Of a stretch of DNA of 20,164 nucleotides, positions 1 to 7,632 are shown piece after piece (within the stretch, counting starts at the first letter, position 1; each line of letters opens with the position of its first letter). The notes below the pieces were generated by a model. It had not been told where the DNA came from. It was given only the letters and a program-made list of their open reading frames with translations, and made no database searches. Source of the DNA: an uncultured Verrucomicrobiota bacterium. GTDB taxonomy: Bacteria > Verrucomicrobiota > Kiritimatiellia > RFP12 > UBA1067. Location: positions 1-20,164 of the forward strand of contig CAMPAA010000028.1 in the NCBI GenBank assembly GCA_946631345.1, given 5' to 3'. A program made the translations under genes and the position numbers.

Positions 1-2
1 CC

Positions 3-1388
3 ATCGAGCAGACCTACTGCAACAACATCCACACCATCGAGGGCGGCACGCACCTTTCGGGCTTCCGCTCCGCCCTCACGCGCACCATCAACAAGTACGG
101 CTCCGACAACAAGCTCATCAAGGAGAAGGACAACCTCACCGGCGACGACATGCGCGAGGGGCTGACGGTGATCGTTAGCGTAAAGGTGCCGCAGCCGCAG
201 TTCGAAGGGCAGACAAAGACCAAATTAGGCAACGGCGAGGTAGAGGGAATCGTGGGCTCCATCGTGAACGACAGGCTCATGACGTTCTTCGAGGAGAACC
301 CAGCCGTCGCAAAGACGATCATCGAGAAGACCCTCCTTGCCGCCCGCGCGCGCGAGGCGGCCCGCGCAGCCCGCGAATCCACCCGCCGCAAGGGCGTGAT
401 GGACGGGCTGTCGCTCCCCGGCAAACTGCGCGACTGCTCTGAGCGCGACCCCGCCAAGACCGAGCTTTACCTCGTGGAGGGCGACTCCGCAGGCGGCTCG
501 GCATGCAAGGGCCGGGACCGCAAGACCCAGGCAATCCTGCCGCTCAGGGGCAAGGTGCTCAACGTGGAGAAGGCGCGCGTGGACAGGATGCTCGCCAACG
601 CCGAGATACGCACGCTCATAACGGCCATCGGCTGCGGGTTCGCCGAGGAGTGGGATGTCTCGAAGGCCCGGTACCACAAGATCGTGATCATGACCGATGC
701 CGACGTGGACGGCGCCCACATCCGCACGCTCCTGCTGACGTTCTTCTACCGCAAGATGCCCGAGCTCATCGAGAAGGGCTATGTGTACCTCGCACAGCCG
801 CCGCTCTACAAGGTCGAGCGCAAGAAGCGTTCGGAGTACGTGCTTACCGACGGTGACCTCACCGAGAAGCTCCTCACGCTCGGGCTTGACGACTTCGAGG
901 TGAAGGGCAAGGACGGCAACCCGATCGACAAGGAGCGTGCCGCCGACCTGATGCGGCTGCTGGCCGAGATTGAGATGACCTCCAAGGCCGTTGAGGAGCG
1001 CGGCTACAAGCCGAAGGAGCTGCTGGCCGATCCGTCAGCGGTGGGGTCTGGCGTATCCATGCTCCACAAGCAGTTTGAGTCGCTTGAGGGCATGGGCTTC
1101 ACGCAGGAGGACTACTTCGGCGGCTACCTGCCTGAGCTGCTCGACCAGGTGCGCGCGCACGGCAGGCAGGGACTCACGATATCCCGCTTCAAGGGCTTGG
1201 GCGAGATGAACGCCGACGAGCTGTTCGACACGACCATGGATCCCGAAAAGCGGCACATGCTGCGCGTGACGCTGAACGACGCCGTGAAGGCCGACCAGAT
1301 GTTCACGCTCCTCATGGGCGACGAGGTCGAGCCGCGCCGCCGTTTCATCGAGGAGAACGCCCTGAACGTGCGCAATCTCGATTTCTGA
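3..1388 (+). CDS. gyrB: DNA gyrase subunit B, C-terminal part (5' end outside window)
   Basis: This is the ATP-hydrolysing subunit of the type II topoisomerase that introduces negative supercoils. The reading frame is open from the left edge (first full codon at base 3), so the N-terminal ATPase domain is missing. Visible in order are the end of the transducer region (GDDMREGLT, then FEGQTKTKLGN), the TOPRIM signature EGDSAGGSA at 477-503, LPLRGKVLNVEKA, the metal-binding DADVDG at 696-713, RFKGLGEMNA near 1185-1212, and the usual C-terminus FIEENA...NLDF. Between the TOPRIM core and RFKGLGEMNA lies a segment roughly 90-100 residues longer than in short Bacillus-type GyrB, yet shorter than the enterobacterial insertion. 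EGDSA to the stop is about 303 residues. The next gene starts 63 bp downstream from its own promoter. Identification is certain; only the insert is unusual. Confidence 0.97.
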   Translation: MEQTYCNNIHTIEGGTHLSGFRSALTRTINKYGSDNKLIKEKDNLTGDDMREGLTVIVSVKVPQPQFEGQTKTKLGNGEVEGIVGSIVNDRLMTFFEENPAVAKTIIEKTLLAARAREAARAARESTRRKGVMDGLSLPGKLRDCSERDPAKTELYLVEGDSAGGSACKGRDRKTQAILPLRGKVLNVEKARVDRMLANAEIRTLITAIGCGFAEEWDVSKARYHKIVIMTDADVDGAHIRTLLLTFFYRKMPELIEKGYVYLAQPPLYKVERKKRSEYVLTDGDLTEKLLTLGLDDFEVKGKDGNPIDKERAADLMRLLAEIEMTSKAVEERGYKPKELLADPSAVGSGVSMLHKQFESLEGMGFTQEDYFGGYLPELLDQVRAHGRQGLTISRFKGLGEMNADELFDTTMDPEKRHMLRVTLNDAVKADQMFTLLMGDEVEPRRRFIEENALNVRNLDF

Positions 1389-1415
1389 TCCATGCGACAT
1401 TTCTGCTCCGATCCC

Positions 1416-1444
1416 TTGAAGCGAGGCCGGAGAAATGGTACAAT
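1416..1444 (+). promoter_or_regulatory. Sigma-70-type promoter for the GDPD-PMM gene, probably leaderless
   Basis: TTGAAG at 1416-1421, a 17-bp spacer and TACAAT at 1439-1444 match the housekeeping promoter layout. The -10 ends only 7 bp before the ATG at 1452, so the expected start of transcription falls on or next to the A of the start codon. No Shine-Dalgarno sequence could then be present in the transcript. Confidence 0.65.
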
Positions 1445-1451
1445 TTGCGCC

Positions 1452-2957
1452 ATGAAAACGATCACTGCATTCAGGGCCGTGGCGCTGTGCGCCATCTCTT
1501 TCATGTTCGCAGGGGCGGAAGCCGCCCCGATGATTCAGGCGCACCGCGGAAGCCGTGGCGAGTACGACGACAACGCCGCAGGTGGCTTTGCGCGATGCCT
1601 TGCGCGAGGGATTCGCGGATTTGAGACCGATATCCGCTTCACGAAGGACCACAGGCTCGTGATCATGCACGACCAGCGCGTAGAGCGCACGACCGACGGC
1701 AAGGGCATAGTCGAGGAGATGACGTTCGATGAGGTTCGCAGATGCCGTATCAAGAACTGCTCTGAGCCAGTACCGACGGCCGAGGAGGTAATGGCGGTGC
1801 TGAAGGGCCGCAAAGATACGTTCATCGAGCTTGAGATGAAGGCCTACCCCAGCGGCTTCTACACTCCGGCCGTCCTCGAGAAATACTGCCGCGCACTGAA
1901 CGCGCTTGCGCGCAAGATGCTCGAGCCGGGAACCTACGCCTTCACCTGCTTCAACACCAACACCCTTGCCACGATGCGCAAGGTCGATCCTCAGGCGAAG
2001 CTCGGCTACATCATGGGCGCGCTGAACGACGCACATCTCGCCACGGCGAAGGAGCTTGGCTGCTTCTCCGTTGCTCCCACGCTCAGGCCCACTTCGCGTG
2101 AGATGGTCGAAAAGGCCCATGCCCAAGGGCTCACGGTGTGCCTGTGGATGGTTCAGAACGCCGCCGACTATGGCGAGGCCGCCGCGAAGGGGGCCGATCG
2201 CGTGACAAGCGACTATCCGATGCTTCTGCAGGACTACGTGCTTGGGCGGCGCAAGAAGCTCGTGTGCTTCGATCTCGACGCAACACTCTGCCAGCACCGT
2301 TCCCCGATACCCGAGGCGAACATGAATGTGCTCAAGATGCTGGAGTCTCAGTACAAGTGCATCATGGTAGGGGCGGGGAACGCCCCGCGCATCTACCGGC
2401 AGATGGGGAACCATCCAATTGACATCGTCGGCAACTATGGCATGCAGGAATCTGCCATGACCAACGGCGAGTTCAGGATCGTTCGCGCAGTGACAAACGA
2501 GGTGGACCGCAAGTTCTTCCGTGAGAAGACTGACTACCTGCGAAAGAAATATGGATACACGGACTACGAAGGCGAGCCGCTCGAATTCCACGCTTCCGGC
2601 ATGGTGACGTTCGGACTGCTCGGCACCAAGCCTTCGGCCGAGCTCAAGGTGGCGTTCGATCCGGACCGCAAGAAGCGCCGCGCCATGTACAAGGAGGTGT
2701 GCGAGATATTCAAGGATTATTCCGTGTACATTGGCGGCTCCACCAGCTTCGACTTCGCCGGCCCCCAGTACAACAAGTACGACGCCACCCTCGACTGGGC
2801 GCGTCGCCACGGATACAAGCCCTCCGACGTGGTTTTCGTCGGCGACGATTTCGCGGATGGTGGCGGCGACAGCCATGTGCGCATCAAGGGAATGGATCAT
2901 CTTGTCGTGACCGACTTCCGCAAGCTTCCGCAGGTCGTGTCGGTTCTTTTGAAGTAA
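1452..2957 (+). CDS. Secreted glycerophosphodiester phosphodiesterase fused to a phosphomannomutase-like HAD domain
   Basis: A 501-residue protein in two parts. Residues 1-24 form a signal peptide ending AGAEA. Residues 27 to about 260 are a GDPD domain, which hydrolyses glycerophosphodiesters to glycerol-3-phosphate and an alcohol. It keeps HRG (H31), FETD (E58, D60), MHD (H73), the ERTTDG motif and IELEMK. The usual ENT after HRG is changed to DNA. Residues about 268-501 resemble eukaryotic-type phosphomannomutase (HAD type IIB), with FDLDATL (D274, D276), GNYGMQ, SGMVTFGLLG, SFDFAG and VGDDFADGGGD in PMM order. The arginines that bind the substrate phosphate in PMM, in its FRNGM and PIGRS motifs, are not conserved here, so the second domain may be a phosphatase or act on another sugar phosphate. 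The ATG at 1452 is chosen because it begins the signal peptide; an in-frame ATG at 1392 lies upstream of the promoter. GH20 follows after 21 bp. Confidence 0.85.
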   Translation: MKTITAFRAVALCAISFMFAGAEAAPMIQAHRGSRGEYDDNAAGGFARCLARGIRGFETDIRFTKDHRLVIMHDQRVERTTDGKGIVEEMTFDEVRRCRIKNCSEPVPTAEEVMAVLKGRKDTFIELEMKAYPSGFYTPAVLEKYCRALNALARKMLEPGTYAFTCFNTNTLATMRKVDPQAKLGYIMGALNDAHLATAKELGCFSVAPTLRPTSREMVEKAHAQGLTVCLWMVQNAADYGEAAAKGADRVTSDYPMLLQDYVLGRRKKLVCFDLDATLCQHRSPIPEANMNVLKMLESQYKCIMVGAGNAPRIYRQMGNHPIDIVGNYGMQESAMTNGEFRIVRAVTNEVDRKFFREKTDYLRKKYGYTDYEGEPLEFHASGMVTFGLLGTKPSAELKVAFDPDRKKRRAMYKEVCEIFKDYSVYIGGSTSFDFAGPQYNKYDATLDWARRHGYKPSDVVFVGDDFADGGGDSHVRIKGMDHLVVTDFRKLPQVVSVLLK

Positions 2958-2978
2958 AGACAGAAAAGGGAAACTATC

Positions 2979-4904
2979 ATGAACAAACTCTTTGCGCTGG
3001 TGGCATGCGGCATGTTGTGCGGGGTCGCGTCTGCTGCCGAGGATGTTTCGCCTGTGGACCTGCTGCTGCCGCAGCCGGTCTGGACGGTGAAAGGTGAAGG
3101 AATCGCGTCCGGTGCGGCGCTCGACAAGGTGGAGGTCGTCACGGCGGCGGTGCCGCAGGCTCCGGCGGCCGTCGCCACCGAGGCGTATGTGCTGGACGTG
3201 CGGCCTGGCGGCGTGAAGATAACGGCCCCCGGCGCACGCGGCGAGCGGTATGCGCGCGTGACGCTGGCGCAGTTGCGCCGTCTTGCCGGCGATGCAGTTC
3301 CGGTATGCACGATCACCGACTGGCCGGCCTTCCCTTGGCGCGGCTACATGAACGACTGTGGGCGCAACTATCTGGAGCTCTCCGGAGTGAAGGCCATAAT
3401 CGACATGATGGCTGCCTACAAGATGAACCTCTTCCACTGGCACCTCTCGGACTACCATGGCTGGCGGCTCGAATCAAAACGATACCCGCAGCTGAACCGC
3501 CCGGAGACGCAGTTGCGCCAGGTCGGGCGCTTCTACACGCAGGATGAGTTCCGCGAGATTGTGCGCTATGCCGCCGCACGCGGAGTGACCGTGATGCCGG
3601 AACTGGATGTTCCGGGCCACACTCTTGCGTTCCGCAAAGGCATGGGCATCGATTCGATGAAGGCCGACGGCACCGACCGCGTGATATCGGAGCTGTTCGA
3701 GGAGCTCTGCTCGCTCGCCACGGCTGAGGAGATGCCGTTCGTGCACATCGGCACGGACGAGGTTCGCACAAAGCCGGAATACTGCGATGAGAGCTGGCCC
3801 ACGAAGTGGGTGAAGACCATAAACGCCGCAGGACGCAAGGCGGTGGTGTGGGCTCCGGGCAAGATGATCGACCCATCCTGCGACGTGATCGACATGGCGT
3901 GGTACGACAACCATGTGACCAACACCACGAACCAGGCGTTCGACTCCGCGCGCATGTACAACACCTCGTGGACGCCGTTCGAGATACCGCTGCACGCCGC
4001 GTTCAAGAAGCCCTGCCGCTGGGCGGTGGCAGAAAGCCGCAAGCTCGGTGCGATAACCTGCACCTGGCATGACGACAATGTCGGCGACGATACGCTTAAG
4101 CTTTTCAGGGAATGCATGGTGTTTCCGTCGATCGCGGCGATGTCCGACACGTTCTGGCATGGGCGCGAGAAGGACGAGGCCGGATTGATCTTCCGCACTC
4201 CGCAGCCCGGCACGGAGCAGTTTATGCGCTTTCAGGAGTTTGAGCGCCGCCTACGCGCCCAGCGCGACCGTGTGCTTGGCGATTTCGCCCATCCGTTCGT
4301 TTTCCTCGTCCAGTCGCAGATGCGCTGGCGGCTGACCGACTGCGCGACGGGTATCGTCCTCATGGATGACGCCGCGCAGGGGACTTTCCGTCTGCGCGAG
4401 CTGTGGAATTCCAACGCCGCCGCCTCTGCGGCAGGCAAGGGGCGGGTCATGTTAGAGACGTGGGTCAAGGCTCCGGCCGACATAAGCTGCGGCGCCTGGA
4501 TCGACCTCGCCGGCATCAACGGCGTGTACGGGCGACTTGCCATGCCGCATACTCCAAAGGCCGGGCAGTGGAACGCCTTCGACGGCAAGATCGAGCTTAA
4601 CGGCGCGGCTCTGCCGCCGCCTGCGTGGAAGCAGCCCGGGATGGCGAGCACAACAAAGCCCATCCGTGAACAGGACATCCCGTACTCGACCGATCTGCTG
4701 GAAAAGCCCCTCGTCGACGAGATGCCGGCCCTTCGTCCGCCTTATGCCGTCCGCCTGAAGAAGGGCTGGAACCACATCGCCATCACGACCGAGGTGGCCA
4801 AGCATGGTGACCGCACAGTCTCTTTTGCGCTGTTCGACGGGCCTGTGACGCATCCTCGCGAAGTCGCCGGCCTCGAGTACAGCTCCCGTCCCCCGCAGCA
4901 GTGA
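2979..4904 (+). CDS. Secreted GH20 beta-N-acetylhexosaminidase
   Basis: A 641-residue exported enzyme of glycoside hydrolase family 20, which removes terminal beta-linked N-acetylglucosamine or N-acetylgalactosamine by substrate-assisted catalysis. A signal peptide (MNKLFALVACGMLCGVASAA) is followed by a GH20b-like N-terminal domain to about residue 112. The catalytic barrel then shows FPWRGYMND (118-125), HWHLSD (152-157), GWR, MPELDVPGHT and HIGTDE with the catalytic pair D260-E261. A TW in ITCTWHDDN replaces the usual late active-site tryptophan motif. Residues from about 430 to the end form an extra C-terminal region with no domain I can name. It lies 21 bp after the GDPD-PMM gene with no promoter between them, so the two are probably co-transcribed. 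The purine-rich AAAAGGGAAA before the ATG is a plausible ribosome binding site. The family call is firm; the substrate (chitin, mucin or host glycan) is not shown. Confidence 0.93.
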   Translation: MNKLFALVACGMLCGVASAAEDVSPVDLLLPQPVWTVKGEGIASGAALDKVEVVTAAVPQAPAAVATEAYVLDVRPGGVKITAPGARGERYARVTLAQLRRLAGDAVPVCTITDWPAFPWRGYMNDCGRNYLELSGVKAIIDMMAAYKMNLFHWHLSDYHGWRLESKRYPQLNRPETQLRQVGRFYTQDEFREIVRYAAARGVTVMPELDVPGHTLAFRKGMGIDSMKADGTDRVISELFEELCSLATAEEMPFVHIGTDEVRTKPEYCDESWPTKWVKTINAAGRKAVVWAPGKMIDPSCDVIDMAWYDNHVTNTTNQAFDSARMYNTSWTPFEIPLHAAFKKPCRWAVAESRKLGAITCTWHDDNVGDDTLKLFRECMVFPSIAAMSDTFWHGREKDEAGLIFRTPQPGTEQFMRFQEFERRLRAQRDRVLGDFAHPFVFLVQSQMRWRLTDCATGIVLMDDAAQGTFRLRELWNSNAAASAAGKGRVMLETWVKAPADISCGAWIDLAGINGVYGRLAMPHTPKAGQWNAFDGKIELNGAALPPPAWKQPGMASTTKPIREQDIPYSTDLLEKPLVDEMPALRPPYAVRLKKGWNHIAITTEVAKHGDRTVSFALFDGPVTHPREVAGLEYSSRPPQQ

Positions 4905-4952
4905 CGGGCGAGTGAAGCCGGCTGCGCAATCACCCACCATGCAGCGTGAGGA

Positions 4953-6467
4953 ATGACCAAAGGCAGAAAAAGAAAATGGCTGTGGATATCTGCGGCAGTC
5001 ATGGTTACGGCTCTTGGCCTGTGGCTGGCCGGCGGCGGCGACAGCGGTGACGAGACTGTTCCGGTATTTGAGGTCGCAGAAGGTCCCCTGACGATCGGCA
5101 TCACGGCTTCAGGCTCCGTGCAGAGCCGCGACAAGGTTGTGCTGCGCAGCGAACTTGAGGGCAGGAACACGATACTGTGGGTGGTTGAGGACGGTGTGAA
5201 CGTGAAGGCGGGCGACCTGCTCGTGGAGTTCGACGCCGCGTCACTCGTCGAGAAGAGGAACGATCAGGAGATAACCGCAAACACCGCGCACGGCAACCTC
5301 ATCATCGCAGAGGAGCGCCTTGAGGTGACCAAAGGTGACTGTGACGCCAACCAGCTTGAGCGTGAGGTGGCGCTGGATCTCGCCAAGATGGCCCTTGAAA
5401 AATACGAGAAGGGCGACTTCCCGGAGGAAAAGCGGCAGCGCGAGGCGGATATCGCCCTTGCGGACGAAGAGCTTCAGCGAGCCGCTGAAAAGCTCGAGTG
5501 GAGCCGCAAGTTGGCCAAGGAGGGGTTCCTCACGCGTACCGAACTGCAGGCCGACGAGCTTGCCCTGCGGCGCAAGGAGATCGACCTTGAGATGGCCAAG
5601 ACAAAGATGAACGTGCTCACCAACTATACCGTCCACCAGAAGCGCGCCACGCTGCAGTCGGATGTCCGCAAGGCGACGCGGGCGCTGGCCCGCACGGCTT
5701 GGCAGAACAAATCGCAGATACGCCAGGGGGAAACGGAGATCGTGCAGCGAAGCCGCGAATACTATCGCGCGACAAACCGTCTCGCCGAGCTGAACTTCCA
5801 GATATCGAAGTCAAAGATATTCGCGCCGACGAACGGCATCGTGCTGTACGCCTCCACGGCAAAGCGCCGCTGGTGGGAGAACCCGCTCGCCGCCGGCGAG
5901 TCGGCCGTGCAGAGGCAGGATCTCATATACATACCTCTGGACGAAGGCATGATCGTGGAGATTATGGTGCCGGAGGCGGCGCTCAACAAGCTTGAAGAGG
6001 GCATGGATGCCGTAGTAAAGGTCGATGCGTTCCCAGACCGTACGTTCAAGGGGAGGCTCACCAAGATCGGCATACTTCCGGATGCGCAATCCACCCGCCT
6101 CAATCCAGACCTCAAGATGTTCCGCTGCGAGCTGGAATGCGATTTCGAGGATGCCGTGGCGCGTCCTGGCATGAGCTGCGACGTGGAGCTGGTGAAGGAT
6201 ACATACGCAAAAGTGGTGTACTGCCCGATTCAGTGCATAGTCCGAATCGACGGAGACGCCTACGCATATGTGCAGGACGGCAAAGAATGGACGCCGCGCA
6301 AGGTCGAGGTTGGGCTGGACAACAACCGCATGATACGCATCCTGAATGGGCTCAAGCCCGGCGAGACGGTTATGACGGCTCCTCCGGTGAAGGAGGAGAA
6401 GGATGAGGAGTCCAAGGGGGACAAGGGAAAGGCGAAGGGCGATGGCGGAGGAAGTGGTCGTCCTTGA
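4953..6467 (+). CDS. HlyD/MacA-type periplasmic membrane fusion protein
   Basis: A 504-residue adaptor that would link an inner-membrane ABC transporter to the periplasm or an outer-membrane channel. A basic N-terminus is followed by one membrane segment at about residues 8-27. Next come a first lipoyl half (ASGSVQSRDKVVLRSELEG ... GDLLVEFDA), a long coiled-coil hairpin of charged heptads at about 100-285, the second lipoyl half (SKIFAPTNGIVLY), a beta-barrel domain (EIMVPEAALNKLEEGM, then GRLTKIGI) and a membrane-proximal domain. The C-terminal 25 or so residues are a low-complexity Lys/Glu/Gly/Asp tail. An in-frame TGA at 4947-4949 rules out an upstream start. AGGA directly abuts the ATG, so the ribosome binding site is poorly spaced. 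The gene overlaps the ATPase gene by 26 bp, which implies translational coupling. Confidence 0.9.
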   Translation: MTKGRKRKWLWISAAVMVTALGLWLAGGGDSGDETVPVFEVAEGPLTIGITASGSVQSRDKVVLRSELEGRNTILWVVEDGVNVKAGDLLVEFDAASLVEKRNDQEITANTAHGNLIIAEERLEVTKGDCDANQLEREVALDLAKMALEKYEKGDFPEEKRQREADIALADEELQRAAEKLEWSRKLAKEGFLTRTELQADELALRRKEIDLEMAKTKMNVLTNYTVHQKRATLQSDVRKATRALARTAWQNKSQIRQGETEIVQRSREYYRATNRLAELNFQISKSKIFAPTNGIVLYASTAKRRWWENPLAAGESAVQRQDLIYIPLDEGMIVEIMVPEAALNKLEEGMDAVVKVDAFPDRTFKGRLTKIGILPDAQSTRLNPDLKMFRCELECDFEDAVARPGMSCDVELVKDTYAKVVYCPIQCIVRIDGDAYAYVQDGKEWTPRKVEVGLDNNRMIRILNGLKPGETVMTAPPVKEEKDEESKGDKGKAKGDGGGSGRP

Positions 6468-7125
6468 CGACGTGCGGCGCCACTATAATGTGGGCGGCGA
6501 AACGGTGAAGGCGCTGGATGGCGTGTCGTTCACAATCCGCAAGGGGCAGTATGTCGCGATCATGGGGCCTTCCGGCTCCGGCAAGTCTACGCTTCTGAAC
6601 ATCCTTGGTTGCCTTGACCGCCCGACCTCCGGAACGTACCGACTCAACGGCACGGACGTATCGCACATGAGCGACGATGCCCTATCCGACCATCGGCTGA
6701 AGAACCTCGGCTTTGTGTTCCAGAGCTTCCACCTGATTCCCCAGCTTACCGTACTCGACAACATCGAGATGCCGATGTTCTACCTTGGCGTGCCAAAGGC
6801 TGAGCGCACGCGCCGCGCGAAAGAGCTGGCTGCGCGCGTTGAGATCGACCACCGCCTGTCGCATCTGCCGTCAGAGCTGTCTGGCGGCCAGCGCCAGCGC
6901 GTAGCGGTCGCGCGTGCCCTGGCGAACGATCCCGCCGTGCTTCTCGCCGACGAGCCTACCGGCAATCTCGATTCGAAGACATCCGTGCAGATAATGAATA
7001 TCTTCCAGGAACTGTACGAGCAGGGCAAGACTATAATCGTGGTTACGCACGAGCCGGATATCGACGCCTATGCCAAGAGTCACATCGTCGTTAAGGACGG
7101 TTGCCTTCTCAAATACGATGTGTAG
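6442..7125 (+). CDS. ABC transporter ATP-binding protein, LolD/MacB/FtsE class
   Basis: A 227-residue cytoplasmic ATPase that energises an ABC transporter of the MacB/LolD class (lipoprotein, peptide or drug traffic away from the inner membrane). All motifs are intact: Walker A GPSGSGKST (42-50), Q-loop FVFQ (Q94), signature LSGGQRQR (146-153), Walker B VLLADE (E171), D-loop and H-loop VTHEP (H203). Length is normal for a stand-alone subunit. The ATG at 6442 is preferred because the protein then begins at the usual distance before the first conserved strand. An ATG at 6403 would add 13 Lys/Glu-rich residues in a 65-bp overlap. The gene is coupled to the membrane fusion protein, but no FtsX/MacB-type permease follows or precedes it here; the next 507 bp are non-coding. 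Substrate unknown. Confidence 0.94.
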   Translation: MAEEVVVLDDVRRHYNVGGETVKALDGVSFTIRKGQYVAIMGPSGSGKSTLLNILGCLDRPTSGTYRLNGTDVSHMSDDALSDHRLKNLGFVFQSFHLIPQLTVLDNIEMPMFYLGVPKAERTRRAKELAARVEIDHRLSHLPSELSGGQRQRVAVARALANDPAVLLADEPTGNLDSKTSVQIMNIFQELYEQGKTIIVVTHEPDIDAYAKSHIVVKDGCLLKYDV

Positions 7126-7157
7126 CATTGCTTTTCCTGTTCCTGTCGCATTGTATG

Positions 7158-7193
7158 ACTATGCACCATCATCCCATATCTGGATGGCATAGT
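7158..7193 (+). other. Bulged hairpin after the ABC gene
   Basis: ACTATGC (7158-7164) pairs perfectly with GCATAGT (7187-7193). Inside, CATCC (7170-7174) pairs with GGATG (7182-7186), leaving a 5-nt bulge on the 5' side. It lies 33 bp after the ATPase stop codon and lacks a U-tract, so it may protect or process the mRNA 3' end rather than terminate it. Confidence 0.45.
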
Positions 7194-7202
7194 GTTTCAT
7201 GC

Positions 7203-7221
7203 GCGGCTTCAGGCCGCTTTT
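7203..7221 (+). terminator. Weak intrinsic terminator of the ABC operon
   Basis: GCGGC (7203-7207) and GCCGC (7213-7217) form a 5-bp GC stem with a 5-nt loop, closed by a possible G-U pair and followed by TTTT. The stem is short, so termination may be partial. Confidence 0.45.
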
Positions 7222-7300
7222 CGTGTCCGGCGGCGTGCTCGCTCGTCGGCATTTCTTGCTACCCCAACGGAGGTGCGAGGAGCACTGGTGGGGGCGGCGT

Positions 7301-7432
7301 TTTTAGACCAAAGGGGTTCTCTTTTTAGACCAAAGAGGGAGTTATTTTAGACCATACGGGAAATCATTTTAGACCATACGCAGAATTATTTTAGACCACA
7401 GGGGAAATCATTTTAGACCAGCACCAAAGTCG
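7301..7432 (+). repeat. Six-copy direct repeat array with exact 22-bp period (TTTTAGACCA core)
   Basis: The 10-mer TTTTAGACCA occurs without mismatch at 7301, 7323, 7345, 7367, 7389 and 7411, every interval being exactly 22 bp. The other 12 bases of each unit vary. Units 3 and 5 both end GGGGAAATCA or CGGGAAATCA, units 2 and 4 end in TTA, and the last unit has an unrelated tail. A fixed core at fixed spacing with drifting filler looks like a row of protein-binding sites on one face of the helix (iteron or operator style) rather than simple slippage. A CRISPR array is unlikely: the repeat is only 10 bp and the intervening sequence 12 bp. Confidence 0.95.
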
Positions 7433-7490
7433 ATGTGGGTCGTATGGGTCTCAAATGCCGCCCATTCCGCTCCGCCGCGAATGCATAACG

Positions 7491-7527
7491 CGTTTTACGG
7501 CACTTCCGCCATATAATGTGTAAAACG
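7491..7527. promoter_or_regulatory. Inverted repeat CGTTTTAC/GTAAAACG flanking a TATAAT
   Basis: CGTTTTAC (7491-7498) and GTAAAACG (7520-7527) are perfect inverted copies with centres 29 bp apart. Between them is TATAAT at 7512-7517, which lacks a good -35 at the right distance. It could be a dimeric operator beside a secondary promoter; function is inferred. Confidence 0.4.
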
Positions 7528-7554
7528 GGGGTAATTATTTGCACAATTATCCCA

Positions 7555-7583
7555 TTGACGCGAGAGGCGTGTTATGTTATCAT
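7555..7583 (+). promoter_or_regulatory. Sigma-70-type promoter for the FGE/GH123 cluster
   Basis: TTGACG (7555-7560), a 17-bp spacer and TATCAT (7578-7583). The sequence just upstream is AT-rich, with AATTAT repeated at 7533-7538 and 7545-7550, as expected of an UP element. The predicted transcript start near 7590 leaves about 43 nt before the ATG at 7633. Confidence 0.65.
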
Positions 7584-7632
7584 TCGCGCCGTTTTGGGAC
7601 ATGGTGTCCTGAGACGCCATGGGATAGTAGTG

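Larger units (their letters stand above)
7126..7632 (+). other. 507-bp intergenic region between the ABC gene and the FGE cluster
   Basis: No convincing gene is present on either strand; the short open frames here lack a ribosome site and family resemblance. In order it holds a bulged hairpin (7158-7193), a weak terminator (7203-7221), 79 bp with no feature I recognise, the six-copy 22-bp-period array (7301-7432), an inverted repeat flanking a TATAAT (7491-7527), and an AT-rich promoter (7555-7583). Transcription of the upstream cluster probably ends, and that of the downstream cluster begins, within it. Confidence 0.7.

Noticed and set aside
2260..2957. A true phosphomannomutase assignment for the C-terminal domain
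   Set aside because: Motif order agrees, but the phosphate-binding arginines of PMM are missing and the protein has a signal peptide, so a cytoplasmic mutase role is not supported.
1035..3458. An 807-residue open frame on the - strand opposite gyrB, GDPD-PMM and GH20
   Set aside because: It spans three well-identified genes on the other strand, has no recognisable domain and no ribosome site. High GC and biased codon use on the + strand explain the absence of stops.
7301..7432. CRISPR array
   Set aside because: The conserved part is only 10 bp and the intervals 12 bp, far below CRISPR repeat and spacer lengths, and no cas gene is present.
7516..7632. Upstream start for the small secreted protein at ATG 7516
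   Set aside because: It would place the start upstream of the promoter and before the signal peptide by 39 residues.
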